A DNA stretch of 64,000 nucleotides from Pteria penguin (taxonomy: Eukaryota > Mollusca > Bivalvia > Pterioida > Pteriidae). The position numbers and the translations under genes are program-made. This document shows positions 25,501-36,419 of the stretch, one piece after another. How positions within the stretch are numbered: the first letter of the stretch is position 1; each line of letters starts with the position of its first letter. The notes below the pieces were generated by a model. It did not search any database. It saw only the letters and a list, made by a program, of their open reading frames with translations, and was not told the origin of the DNA. The stretch covers positions 25,850,841 through 25,914,840 of the forward strand of contig CM068583.1 in assembly GCA_035048485.1 (NCBI GenBank), read 5' to 3'.

Positions 25501-28500
25501 GCTTGTGATGTGTAGGATGAGGGGATGTTTTTGCCTGGTGGAGGATCCGACTATCGAAAAGTTTCTCCACCAGGCATGAATGTTCTCTCAGACTGTTAGA
25601 TTACATGTCTGTAGGTTATGGCATATCCGCTGTACATCACGGTTCATAAGTGATGACATACAAAACTTGTTTTTAGACATATTTCAAGGGGTAGTGGCTC
25701 TGTGCAAATTGAAGTATTATTTCTCCAGACATTGAAGTACAATTAGGCATACCTTAAAGGCGCGGTGATCTCTATAAAAGGATCATTGATCGATTGATTT
25801 TTGTTTAACGTCATACCATGAATATTTCACACATATGGTGACGGCATCTGTCTGATGCGGGGCATTTTGACCTTTGCAATAGACCCACCCGAAGCAGTAA
25901 GGGATCTTTAATGTGCCATACATACCACGACACGGGCCTCGGTTTTTACTGTCTCATCTGAAAGACAGGACACCGGAAGGACCAGAGCGGGACTCGAACC
26001 CCGGCCTCCTGATCAGGAGGCGAGCGCGATACCACTAGGCCACACCGGCTTCTATATAGGGATCATATGCTTAATAGTGCTTTTAGAGGTCACTATTCAA
26101 CTTCCCAACTTCTATGAATTTTTATACAATAAACCTCTGTATGGGGGTCTCCTGTCTATGGAGGTCAATTTCATTTTCTCCCTTACATGTCTTTTGTACA
26201 AAGATTTGACTGTATATACATGTATACATACAGGTAACTTTAAAGAGTAAACACAAACATTTTAAAAAACTTAAGTGTACCTTACGGTACAAAACTTATT
26301 GTAAATGTAAAGTATATGTAATTAAAAGATTGTACTAAAATTATAAATTTCTCAAAAACGAAGAAAAAGATACTAAAACCCGTAATATATGTGACAGTTG
26401 ATACATTTTACTTGTTTCATGAGAAATTTCATAATGTTTTAACAATAAAATAGAATTTTAATGAATTTCTGAAAAAATCTTGAAATTTAGAAGTCCAAGG
26501 GTCATAAATCCGTCAAAAGTAAGTCAATCGTAACAAAACTCAAACTGGTACTGACGCTGCTTTAAATAAAGCTACATACCAAATTTCAACTCAATATCTT
26601 GAAAGACGGCCAAAAAAAGTAAGGAAAACATGACCCCGGATGGACGGACTGACAGCGCCATAACATGATACGTCCCGTCTAATGACGGGCGTATGATAAA
26701 AAATAAAAAAAAAATAACAGAACACCTAAATGAAAAGTCATAAGCAAGAACCATTTAAAGGTAATCCATCCAAAATAAGCCTCAAATGACAAAATAAGAC
26801 ATCAACAAAAGTAATTTTTGTTAGAGTTATTTGTTGAAGCAAAATGTATATCACCTTAGATGATCTTGATGTTTGTGACTGTAAAGTTTGGGATTGTACA
26901 ATATTAATTTCCTCCTCTTGTTATAAATATAAAAAACATAAAGTGCAGAAATACTGCAAGGTGAACTTCAATTTTGTTTATGAATATTGATAAATTACAA
27001 TATTACAGAACTTTTAACCTTGAGTTTTTCTTAAATTTTGTTTTCTGTACAAAATGATGCAAAATATAGTTATTCCCATAATTGACTGATTGATTGATTA
27101 TTGTTTTACATCACACCACGAATATTTCATGTATATGGTGACGGCATCTGCCTGATGCGGAGCATACAAATTTTTACCTTTGCAACGGACCCACCCGAAG
27201 CAGTGAGGGATCTTTAACGTGCCATGCATACCAAATTAAGACACGGGGCCTCGGTTTTTACTGTTTCATCCGAAAGACATGACACCGGCATGGCCAGAGC
27301 GGGACTTGAACCCCGGCCTCCCGATCAAGAGTCCGACGCGTTACCACTAGGCCACGCCGGCTTGTTATTCCCAAAAAGTTCAATACAAATTTCAATTATC
27401 CCTATTGGACTGAATATCATTTTCAAGAAATCCTTTCGGTAAAAGGTCTTATTTTGTAAGATGCTTCTAAATGATATATTCATTTTAAGATAAAAGTTGT
27501 ATCTACTGAAATCGAAAAGGTGCATGTTATGGATTGATTTCCTTAATAAAGATTCAGTTTTATCACATCATGCTTTGAGGTTATAGTTGCAAAAATATCC
27601 ATGCATATATCACATACGTGAAAAATTAGGGTTCCTTTTATAGAAAAACCATATATTTAGTAGCATCAAGGTTTCATGTGAATATTTCTTTCCCTATGGA
27701 ATGTTAAATGAAAGCGTAAAAATCACTTTAAAGATTCAGCAGATAAAAACAACAAAACAGTTCTGTGAAGTTATTGTTCTTCTTAAGGAAATTTCTAGCC
27801 GTAGGAATAAATTTACATGTATATGCAGAAAATCACCAGATAGCTGTGTATTAACAATACAATCATAACTATAACTCTGAAACACCACTCTTTATTACTG
27901 TCAGCTATTGGTTTCTTTCCATACATTGCTAACTCATTTCTGAAAGAATACTCTCTGACTGTCCATAACTACAAGTTTCCAAGGTAACATGACTCATACA
28001 TGTGGATTGTATTATGGTAATGGAAGTTTGGTGATAAACATTATTAATGACACTAAAAAGACCGTGTCTGCAAGTTTCATTGCAAACTGTTGAGAACCGG
28101 TCAGAAGACAAAACACCTAAATGAAAATTTCATGGGATAAAAAGTACAAACTTGCAATTATGTGGAATAATGCACTAAGAAGCCTTTTTACAACTAAACC
28201 AGAAGTATAGAGATTAGAAAGGGAGATGAGAAAAAGAAATACACTTCAGGATATCAATGTAACATATCATTTATTACAAGATAAGAACCAATTAATAAGG
28301 AGATACTTTAACAGCATTTGAATGATAAAGAAGTCATACCTCTAGCTGTGGATCTCCTTTACGTGTAGATGGGAGAATCTTTCGCCATGTAGATGCATAT
28401 GACCCCAGTCCTGTGGTCTCAAGGAATCGTCCCTTTGAATTAAAACCACTTCAAATCAAGAAGTAAATAACCTATAGTTCAAAATCTCTATAGATTTCCT

Positions 28501-29265
28501 CAAAAATATATTCCTATTGTTTCCTATTTAACAGTACAAAATATAACATAAAAACAATATAATTCTTGTATAAATCTAACCATTTCTTTCTTCATGTAGA
28601 AAATGTTTACCATGCAGGCCACACTCCACATGAGAATAAAGTCCTGATGTTCCCCTTCATTTGACTATTTAAATGTATCATGAAAAATATTCATGAAATT
28701 GATGTCTCCAGTATATATCCAAGATGAGATAGTAACTAATTCCAAAATGTAAGTGATTAACAGTAATCTGCATCAATTATAAATTTTTGAATCCTAAATC
28801 ACTCCTCATCACAGAAATAGACTGACATCATACATTACGATCAATTTGAACTCAATGTAATACCCATATAATACAAATGTTCAGATAAAAGATAAATTTC
28901 TACTAATAAAGCTACATCAAATCTGAGGAGGATATAAGAACATGCCCGCATAGCTAAAGGAGTAAGATACTGTATCGTATCTTTCTCTAGCCTCTTCCCT
29001 GAGTAATTAAAGCCTAGGTCCAACCAAATACTGATTTTATTGAAACTTGATCACAACAGAATAATGATTGGTTGTTGTGGGGCAATTAAAAAGGATCGAT
29101 TTGGTAATTCTGCTAATTACTTACTGAGAGATGAACTATTTTAGATATTGTTGCCATCATTCTCAAACTTGAAGGATCCTTGCATCGTGATGGTAATGGA
29201 GTATATAAAGCATAACTAGCAAGCCCAAGAACAGGGACAGCCACTGCAGCTAATGCCACCAGCAT
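16553..29265 (-). CDS. Arylacetamide deacetylase / neutral cholesterol ester hydrolase-like (complete, 398 aa)
   Basis: Six coding exons on the minus strand, in order: 29265-29125, 28432-28340, 24328-24208, 23164-23095, 21892-21771 and 17202-16553. All junctions are in phase with GT-AG borders. The start is the first Met of [20 protein letters not shown], an uncleaved signal-anchor helix giving type II membrane topology with an ER-lumenal catalytic domain, as known for AADAC/NCEH1. Family motifs in order: [11 protein letters not shown] (oxyanion hole), [24 protein letters not shown] (nucleophile Ser, at the start of the last exon), [10 protein letters not shown] (catalytic Asp) and FEGLDHTII (catalytic His). 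Length matches the roughly 400-aa family. The reaction is hydrolysis of acyl/acetyl esters or amides of lipids and xenobiotics; the exact substrate cannot be read from sequence. An acceptor ('ttacag') 6 bp before the ATG suggests a 5' UTR exon further upstream. Introns are packed with repeats, especially 17203-21770. Confidence 0.95.
17965..18712 (-). repeat. GGGAGCAT-ended dispersed repeat with four tandem ~147-bp units
   Basis: Lies in a hydrolase intron. Units around 'tgacctttgtccaaaagcc' recur at about 18121, 18266, 18413 and 18560, a spacing of 145-147 bp. The ends carry 'gatgctcccc' and 'tatgctcccc'. The same family is present in opposite orientation at 58712-59448. Confidence 0.8.
18906..20560 (+). 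repeat. AGCTCACCTGAG-family element, full copy 1
   Basis: Starts ACAAGAGGCCCAAGTGGGCC (itself palindromic), then CGCTCACCTGAG. It ends CTTTGGCTCAGGTGAGCT, so short inverted CTCACCTGAG motifs mark both ends. About 1.65 kb, with no long open frame. It is homologous over most of its length to 29400-31240. Confidence 0.85.
20570..20913 (+). repeat. Degenerate tandem repeat, ~150-bp unit
   Basis: Two to three copies of a unit with 'caaattttgtg', 'aatcaatgtctacaaac' and 'gaccaagtttgaa'. It resumes after the MITE at 20917-21159 with 'agatagacaaacagac', so that MITE is inserted in it. Confidence 0.6.
20917..21159. mobile_element. 243-bp MITE with CAG target duplication
   Basis: TIR GGGTCAGTTGTTCG at the left and its near-complement GAACAACTGGCCC at the right, flanked by CAG at 20914-20916 and 21160-21162. 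Sub-terminal 'aactttaacc' is also inverted. A short relative lies at 58551-58634. Confidence 0.75.
22100..22425 (-). mobile_element. Old, degenerate tRNA-derived SINE
   Basis: Keeps the family layout: 'tatcccaccac...tggtgatggcatta' near the tail end, 'tcttttatgtgc' in the middle, and a B-box-like 'ggacttgaaccagggcc' near the head. It is strongly diverged from the copies at 25787, 27079 and 30032. Confidence 0.5.
25387..25576. repeat. Tandem dimer with stem-loop motif
   Basis: Two copies (about 25387-25461 and 25500-25576) of a unit built on 'gcctggtg-aggatccgacta' and 'gtttctccacc-ggcatgaa'. In the second copy TGCCTGGTGGAG (25532-25543) pairs perfectly with CTCCACCAGGCA (25565-25576). Confidence 0.7.
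25787..26051 (-). mobile_element. tRNA-derived SINE with target duplication
   Basis: Minus orientation: the head (B box GGGACTCGAACCC as read on the plus strand, and 'ccactaggcca') is at the right and the tail at the left. It is flanked by CTATAAAAGGATCAT (25772-25786) and CTATATAGGGATCAT (26052-26066), an aged 15-bp target duplication with two mismatches. Confidence 0.85.
27079..27363 (-). mobile_element. tRNA-derived SINE with 10-bp target duplication
   Basis: Same family as 25787-26051. Flanked by GTTATTCCCA at 27069-27078 and 27364-27373. The tail carries a gattgattgatt run, and the head ends in 'gccacgccggctt'. Confidence 0.88.
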
Positions 29266-29399
29266 TCTTCTCTGTAATACAAGACAAAGTATGTTGAAAA
29301 AATATTTGCTTTGTTCTAAATGTTTAAAAAACCAATCCTGAACAAGTTTCAAAATTGCCCATTAAAACTGAAAAAGTTAAAAAAAAAAAAGAAAAAAAG

Positions 29400-31240
29400 A
29401 GAGACCCAAGTGGGCCTATATCGCTCACCTGAGTACCAAGATGATCAGTCATGCAGGAAGGTAGAATTCATTTATTTTTGCATTACTGTGACTAAGTCAA
29501 CACAAATGTTGAAAATATGTCAACTTTAATTTCAGACCAGAATCAAAAACAACATTTTTTTTTTTTGCACATCCATTCAGGTGATTTTGATATTAAGTAT
29601 TTGCTTTGTCTCTGTAAGATGTGATTCAATGCAACAAGTAAGTCATTTTCTTTAGGTGGGGCCTTTTGATGACTGATTTCAAGTCTGGGTCATGAACAAC
29701 AATTGTTTCAAATATTTCCAGATCTAACTTAAAATTGCCTAATTTCATATGTAGAGTGTTGAGAAACATCTAAAAACTTATTTAGATATGTAAAGAAATG
29801 AAACAAAAATTTTTGACCACAGCTGGATTTGAACTGCTACTCTCCATATTTCAATTACCAAGTGGTATATGTACCACTGTGAGACCTACTTTTTAGACAT
29901 AGTGGCATTATCTGTTAACCAACTTGGATGAAATTTACCAAATTGATAGAGAACCTTTAGTACTTCATGTATTCCATGTTTCATTAAAATTTTTCATGTG
30001 GTATAACAGCAGAAGTTAAAAATGTGAAGAAGCTGGTGTGGCCTAGTGGATAAGGTGCTCGGCTCGTGATCGAGAGGTCGCGGGTTCGACTCCCGTCCGG
30101 AGCACACCGGTGTTCTGTCTTTCGGAGGAGACAGTAAAAACCGAGGTCCCGTGTCACAGTAGGCGTGGCACGTAAAAGATCCCTCACTGCTTCGGGTGGG
30201 TCCATTGCAAAGGTCTAATTTGTATGCAATGCATCAGGCAGATGCCGTCACCATATACGTGAAATAATCGTGGAGTGACGTAAAACAATAATCAATCAAT
30301 AAAAATGTGAAGAATTGTTCCTATACACCCTCATTTGGAAGTCTTAAAAAATTCATAGAAAATCCAAAAATTGAGATATTGACAAAATTCTTTCAAAGTA
30401 ACATTCCTTACCATAATTATGATCTCAATAGTCCATAAGAAATCATCATTATCAATTAACTAGGAAATATGACACTTTTCTGCATTGAAATCACCAAGTC
30501 CAAACAAATGTTGAAAAAAAATTCTAAAATTTGATTTTGGAAGGGAACCAAAATGACAATACGTCTTCACTCATCCCTCTAGATCATTTCTATGCATTCT
30601 GTTTGTCTCTGTATACAGCCCATATGAAGAAGAATATTGTCAAAGGAGGGTACTCTTTTGTGACCTACTTTTGACTATGGTGGCGCCACCTTTGCAGAGG
30701 TCTGGACGAAAACAACAGAATTTGAAGAGAATCATAAGTGATTTATTTCTACCAAGATTTATTAAAATCCTTTGAACAGTTTTGCAGAAAAAGTTGAAAA
30801 TGTGAGAAATGGCCAACCAACCCCCCCACCTTTTTTTTTTGGAAGTCCAAAAATTGAGATATTGACGAAATTCTTTCACAATAATATTCCTTACCACAAT
30901 TATGATCAAAATAGTCATTAAGAAATCATAAATATCAATTAACTGAAAAACATGACACTTTTCTGCATTGAAATTACTTAGTCCAGAAACACGTCAAAAA
31001 AGCGTAAAATTCTATTTGACGGGTCTTAACCCCGAACACAATTTTTGATAACCCATCTTTATAGATTGTTGAAATGCAATTAGTTTCCCCATTTATGTAC
31101 TGGTTCTGGAGGAGAAGATGTTTGAAGAGGGGTACCGTTTTGGGCACTTTTGGCCCGCCCTAGATCCACCCCTGAGGGAATCTGGATCCCGAACACAATT
31201 TTAGTAGGGGACCTTGAGTACATCATTTATACAAAGTTTG
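29400..31240 (+). repeat. AGCTCACCTGAG-family element, copy 2, right end missing
   Basis: Collinear with 18906-20560 from 'gacccaagtgggcc' through 'gtacatcatttatacaaagtttg', where homology stops and the CAGTATTG-rich element begins. It carries a full SINE insertion at 30032-30299 that copy 1 lacks. Confidence 0.85.
30032..30299 (+). mobile_element. tRNA-derived SINE nested in repeat copy 2
   Basis: The head holds an A-box-like 'tggcctagtggataagg' and the B box GGTTCGACTCCC. The body contains 'cactgcttcgggtgggtcc' and 'catcaggcagatgccgtcacc', and the tail is 'caataatcaatcaa'. The 15-bp target duplication TAAAAATGTGAAGAA lies at 30017-30031 and 30300-30314. Repeat copy 1 supplies the uninterrupted site (near 19535). 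Confidence 0.93.
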
Positions 31241-31502
31241 GGCCCGCAATACTAGTATATCAGTGTTGTTACCGATAATGTAAGAAAAATGTGCCAGTAT
31301 TGTTTCCAGTATTTTCTGATACTGTATCATAGTAACAATACTGGTTCAATTCTGGTAGATACTAGTCACCAGTATTGCTTTAAGTTTTGGAAAACGAGAT
31401 TACAGATACTGAGAAACCAGTATTGCATCTAAACAATACTGGTAATTCAGTATTGTGCATGAACAATACTAGTTTTCCAGTATTGTATAACAGTTGTGAC
31501 AG

Positions 31503-31870
31503 ATAGGTATTGGCCTGCACAGCTTAATGGTAAGAGTGTCTGCCCTAATAGCGGAAGTTTCTGGGTTGCATTCCTGGATCTGGCCAAATCTTTTTCTCCT
31601 CTCCGTTTGGTGCTTTGGCCAGCCCTGAGACATTTGTTGCATGTTTGACTTTGCACTGTGATGGGTTATGATCTTTGGGTTAATGTTGTGTGTTTCCGTT
31701 TCCAGGGTTGGAAACCTCTGGCAGGGAAGGAGTGCACCAGACAGGTATTGGCTCAGATTGCTCAATGGTCATTATAGCATTTGTCTTGATAGCGGAAGGT
31801 TCTGGGTTGGATTCCAAGATGCGATCACATCTTTTTCTCCTGCCTGTTACACCTGTTTATATTTATACAG
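31503..31870 (+). repeat. Tandem tRNA-like SINE dimer
   Basis: Two related units begin 'gacagataggtattggcctg' (31499) and 'gacaggtattggctcag' (31740). Each has an A-box-like 'cttaatggtaagag' / 'ctcaatggtcatta' and a B-box-like 'gggttgcattcc' / 'gggttggattcc' about 45 bp later, then 'catctttttctcct'. Confidence 0.55.
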
Positions 31871-32155
31871 TCATGTGATTGTACGTTGTAGTGAAATTTG
31901 AATAAAACTGTGTGCCGCATATTTATATTTTCTATTCTTGATTGAAAGAAGAAGGGTGCAATAAGGACAATTCTTTATTCTTTTATCATACTGTTCTGAA
32001 AGAATTGTAATTTAACACAAAAAAATACTAGAAAATACTGGACAATACTAGTACGTATATATTCCAGTATTGTGAATTTCCAGTATTGTCCACTATTGTG
32101 TCTCACTGACTTTTCATGCAGTATCTGCCTTTTCCGTTAATGGTTTCACATTCTA

Positions 32156-32336
32156 CAATACGGAATATCGCAACTACAATAACGTCAACAAACATGCGCA
32201 CTTTGTAATTGTTATGACGTCATATAATTGTGACGTAAGTTGCCCACATAAAAGTGCCCACATCAAGAACAATGGATTTGGTAGGTGACTAAATGCAAAC
32301 TGTGATGGATTTTAGTAGTTGCGATACTCCGTATTG
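32156..32336. mobile_element. 181-bp MITE inside the CAGTATTG-rich element
   Basis: The left end CAATACGGAATATCGCAACT is matched in reverse at the right, ending 32336 (one mismatch in the first 20). The interior contains paired TGACG motifs. No clear target duplication. Confidence 0.75.
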
Positions 32337-32467
32337 CCTACTAGTTTTCCTGTATCATAAGTACAATACTGGATCGTGATCGCCAAGTTTACATGATCCT
32401 ACCTCTTTTTCTGAAAATTGTTACAACCAAGAATGATCTTGAGGCATCTTAGGAATTCAATGCATTA

Positions 32468-34095
32468 TTTAAAGTGAGGGATTTAGGCTCCCCAGTTTTA
32501 CACTAATTCTGCAGTTGCCAGAGGTTTTGGACAAAAACTTGTTTGGACTAGAGAGGTTTTGGACAAAAACTTGTACGGACTAGACAGGTTTCTGACAAAA
32601 TCTGGTGCTACCTCAGAGGTTTCGGCCCTCCGTTTTTACAATTGATTATTGCCGGTTCTGTTACAGAAGTTTCAGCCCTACATTTCCATGATTATTGTAG
32701 ACCTTTCCAAACATTAAGCTGTGTGTTTACTAAAATATGTTAACTATACAGACGAATTCATAAGTCATAGACAAGGGGTACGTTTAAATGAAGAACACTA
32801 CAGAAAATTATACACAAAAGAAAACAAGATTTTATTTCGAGATAGGTTGTCAAAATTGGAAAATAATTTGATATATTGATAAAGGGGATCATTCGATTCT
32901 AAAAATATATAGTTTATACAGGTTTAGACTCTTAGAAAAATAGTTTTATTGATACATTGTATTTGAAAAATTCATTATTTATGCGCTACAATGCACATAT
33001 ATACACCATATTGTGAATGTTTCCAGACATGCTATACTTCACAGGTATGAAAGGAGTGTAAGAGCTATATTTGTGTTTCTATATGCGGAAAACTATACAA
33101 TGTATTTGATAATTTGATTCTTTGATAATTTTACAATTTGTCTTTGCTTCAACATGAATTGAATATCCAATGGTTTTTAAATATATAAAAAAAAGAAAAG
33201 CCGACATAAGTAATTTGATTTATTTGATTTCAATGAACATATATATCACAATATCATTTCATCTAAAAAAGTATAATTCTAAAGATCATAAGTGAACAAA
33301 TGAATGATATGCAAGAGAAAAAAATAAGATCCATCTCTTCCACTATTTCTTTGCCCAATGAACCAATTAACTTATGATATAAAAATATTATTAAAAGCTT
33401 TAAAAATTAGTAAACATCACCAAAATAACAGTATTTCAATAGATATATTTATAGCAGTTAATGAATAAAGATGCCAATATCATGTTTATATAAATCTACT
33501 TACATGTATTTCAATATGGCATGTACATGCAGCATAGCGCATAAAGAATTTTTCAAATATCAATAAAACTATTTATTCTTAAATTATACCCTTATAATCT
33601 ATATATTTTTAGAATCAAATGATCCCCCTTTATCAAAATATCAAATTAATTTTTCAATTTTTTCTGCCCATATCAAAATAAAATTTTGTTTTCTTTTGTG
33701 TATGACTACCTTTCTGTAATGTTCTTCATTTAGATGCACCGGAAAATGATGTTCAGGATAAAAGGATAATATTCTAAGTTCAAGGGGTGTAACTCTGTCA
33801 AAATTGTTTGATGGTAATCAAATCAAAACTTGACCTTGATATTTTCATGATATATCTGTAGCCTATGTATTTAACTTCAATATATGCACCCAGTGGCATT
33901 GCAGGGATAATGAACGGAAACTTTTCAGGTTGCAGAACTATCAATATCTAATGATCTTTCTGTGTCCGATCTAATAAAACATAGGGGCCGAACCAGTTTT
34001 TGTCCGAAATCTCTTGTCGGAAACCTCTCTAGTCCAAACAAGTTTTTGTCGGAAACCTCTGGCAACCAATTCTCCCCTCCCCTAAAGGCTAAGCT
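32468..34095. repeat. 1.6-kb imperfect inverted repeat (foldback element)
   Basis: Arms pair about a centre near 33280: 'gccagaggttttggacaaaa' (32517) against 'cggaaacctctggc' (about 34050-34064); 'gaagaacactacagaaa' (32789) against 'tttctgtaatgttcttc' (33711); 'tatgcgctacaatgcac' (32980) against 'gtacatgcagcatagcgcata' (33523). The arms cover several hundred bases each. No coding sequence. Confidence 0.75.
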
Positions 34096-34367
34096 TGTCT
34101 TGTTTTCTTCTACCACGGCGACGTCGACGTATGACATTACCAATATTAAATACACATGACGTCATTCTTGCTGTAATACTACATGTACATGTATATAAAC
34201 CCCAAGGTCTCCAACCATTTTTTTTCATTTAGGGACTGGTCAAAATTTATCAAAACATGGGACTGGTGCAAAAGGCATGGTGACAAGGAGTTTTTTTTAA
34301 CTTTTCAGGTACTGGGACCATGAATTTTTTCTTGTATTAATGAGCATGGGACATACACTTTTTTTAA

Positions 34368-35103
34368 ACAAGAGGCCTATGTGGGCTTTTGTCGCTCACC
34401 TGAGTATAATCTAGATAATCAATCATGCAGGAAGGAAGAAGTCACTTATTTTAGCATTACTGTGACTAAGTCAACACAAATATTGAAAATATGTCAAATT
34501 TTATTTCAGACCAGAATAAAAAACAACACCACTTTTTCTTGAAAAATTCATAAAAAATCCAAAAATTGAAGTATTGACAAAATTCTTTCACAATAATATT
34601 CTTTACCATTTATAATGATTAAAACAGTCCATACATGTAAAAATCATCGTTATCAATGAACTGAGAAACATGACACCTTTCTGCATTGAAATAACTAAGT
34701 CCAAAAAAATGTTGCAAAAACGTCAGAAATTTTATTTCGGAACAGAACCAAAAATAACAACACTTCTTCACACATTCCTCTAGATCATTCCTATGTATTC
34801 AGTTTCTCTCTGCATGAACCTAGCTGGTCTGAAGAAGAAGTTTGTCAAATGAGGATACCCTCTGTGACTTACTGTATTCCTATAAAATTTCATAGAAATC
34901 TGTTCTGTGGTTCTTGAGAAGAAGACACAAATGTGAAAAGTTTAGGACGTACGGACTGACAGCGCGCTATGACTATATATAAAGCTCACTTGAGCCTCTG
35001 GCTCACTGGTTAGTTACGACTGCAACGGAAGAGCTATTTTGTCCCGTCGGAAGAGACGGGACAAAATAGCTCTTCCGTTGCAGTCGTAACTACTCACTGG
35101 TGA
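34368..35103 (+). repeat. AGCTCACCTGAG-family element, short copy 3
   Basis: Begins ACAAGAGGCCTATGTGGGC and ends GAGCCTCTGGCTCACTGG. It lacks about 900 bp of the interior of copy 1. Its right end is interrupted by the 82-bp palindrome at 35011-35092. Confidence 0.8.
35011..35092. mobile_element. 82-bp perfect hairpin element with 9-bp target duplication
   Basis: Left arm 35011-35048 and right arm 35055-35092 are exact reverse complements (38 bp, starting TAGTTACGACTGCAACGGAA), around the loop GGAAGA. CTCACTGGT occurs immediately outside on both sides (35002-35010 and 35093-35101), as expected for a transposition target duplication. Removing the element and one duplicate restores a repeat end like those of the other family copies. 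Confidence 0.85.
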
Positions 35104-35439
35104 ACTAATAAAAAGTATAATAGATTCACTAACAAAATTTAGTTTATTCAATACTACAGCAAACTTGAAAAAGGTATTAAACATATATACAACAATTCAC
35201 AACCAACATCATATTATATGCACTCGTAAGGAGTAAATCAGAAATGTTACGCGGAGAATGCGTACTCACATTTTCCGTTCTACTTTCTATTTGCCGCAAA
35301 GTAGACTGGAGTTATCTACTCTTGATGGTAACCTTCAAACGTATCCATGCCAAAACGTACCCAACCAAAACGTACCCAGTTTAAAAAAAATAATGAAAAC
35401 AGGAAAGAAGATAAAAATAGCAAAATTTATCACAGATCC

Positions 35440-35935
35440 CTGTGGAGTTTAACATGTATACATACATAAATTCATGCATATGTATCCATGCACGCACGCA
35501 ATTAAGCACCTACTCTACATGATTACAAATACATACATACACACACACACCTACACACATACATACATACTTACATACATACATACACATGGCACGCACG
35601 CACGCACACACATACATACATAGGTAGGATGCCAGGGACGGCCCCAGCCGCACGTCTGTTTCAAAAACCATTGCAAATTAACGCCTCTTCTCCTCCAAAC
35701 GTGGTAAACTTTGACTAGCCACGCACGTCCGTTCCCAAAACCATCAAGTTGCAAATTCCTGTGGAGTTTAACATGTATACATACACACATGCATGCATAT
35801 GTATCCATGCACGCACGCAAGCACCTACTCTACATGATTACAAATAAACATACATACATACACACATACATACATACATACATACATACATACATACATA
35901 CATACATACATACATACATACATACATACATACAT

Positions 35936-35968
<33 letters not shown>

Positions 35969-36320
35969 TACATACATACATACATACATACATACATACA
36001 TACATACATACATACATACATACATACATACATACATACATACATACATGCATGCATGCATGTATGCATGGCACGCACGCGCGCACGCATGCATGCAAGC
36101 GTGGCACGCACGCACACACATACACACACACACATACATACATAAGTAGGATGCCAGGGACGGCCCCAGCCGCACGTCTGTTTCAAAAACCATTGCAAGT
36201 TAACGCCCCTTCTCCTCCAAACGTGGTAAACTTTGACTAGCCACGCACGTCCGTTCCCAAAACCATCAAGTTGCAAATCAACGCCCCTTCTCCTCCAAAC
36301 GTGGTAAACTTTGGTCAGCC
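35440..36320. repeat. Tandemly duplicated ~318-bp unit carrying CATA microsatellites
   Basis: A unit running from 'ctgtggagtttaacatgtat' through microsatellite to 'gatgccagggacggccccag' and 'cctccaaacgtggtaaac' is present from about 35440 and again from about 35758, with a third partial copy of its end at about 36260-36320. Open frames here are artefacts of the low-complexity sequence. Confidence 0.8.
35838..36055. repeat. (CATA)n microsatellite, about 200 bp
   Basis: Near-perfect tetranucleotide run broken by a CA dinucleotide stretch near 35952-35968 and changing into CATG repeats at the end. Confidence 0.95.
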
Positions 36321-36324
36321 ACAG

Positions 36325-36388
36325 ATTAATAGTTTGTGGTAACGAGATACTTAATAATATGTGACCACAGATTAGGCCAATAGTGAGT

Positions 36389-36419
<31 letters not shown>

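Larger units (their letters stand above)
25161..26212. mobile_element. TA-flanked CAGTCAAA-ended element (pogo/Tc1-like), SINE-invaded
   Basis: Begins CAGTCAAACCT and ends AGATTTGACTG, with TA on both outer sides (25159-25160, 26213-26214). A second left-end-like segment starts near 25670, so the structure is partly duplicated. It contains a hairpin-bearing tandem dimer (25387-25576) and a SINE (25787-26051). No transposase is seen. Confidence 0.6.
24329..28339 (-). other. Hydrolase intron 2, repeat-rich
   Basis: Contains the TA-flanked element 25161-26212 with a SINE in it, and the SINE 27079-27363. The remainder is AT-rich with nothing coding recognised. Confidence 0.6.
31241..32400. mobile_element. 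CAGTATTG-rich element with internal tRNA-like dimer
   Basis: Both flanks (31245-31490 and 32030-32370) are studded with CAGTATTG/CAATACTG in both orientations. The interior is a tandem dimer with tRNA-like heads. Its class is unknown to me. It interrupts or truncates the repeat ending at 31240. Confidence 0.6.

Noticed and set aside
25410..25576. Hammerhead-type ribozyme
   Set aside because: Stem-loop and GAAA are present but no CUGANGA core was found on either strand of the unit.
30037..30110. tRNA gene with A and B boxes
   Set aside because: It is the head of a SINE with target duplications and a SINE body, present in several copies; not a free-standing tRNA gene.
31447..31901. Overlapping 62-98-codon frames on both strands
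   Set aside because: They fall in the tRNA-like SINE dimer; no protein family recognised.
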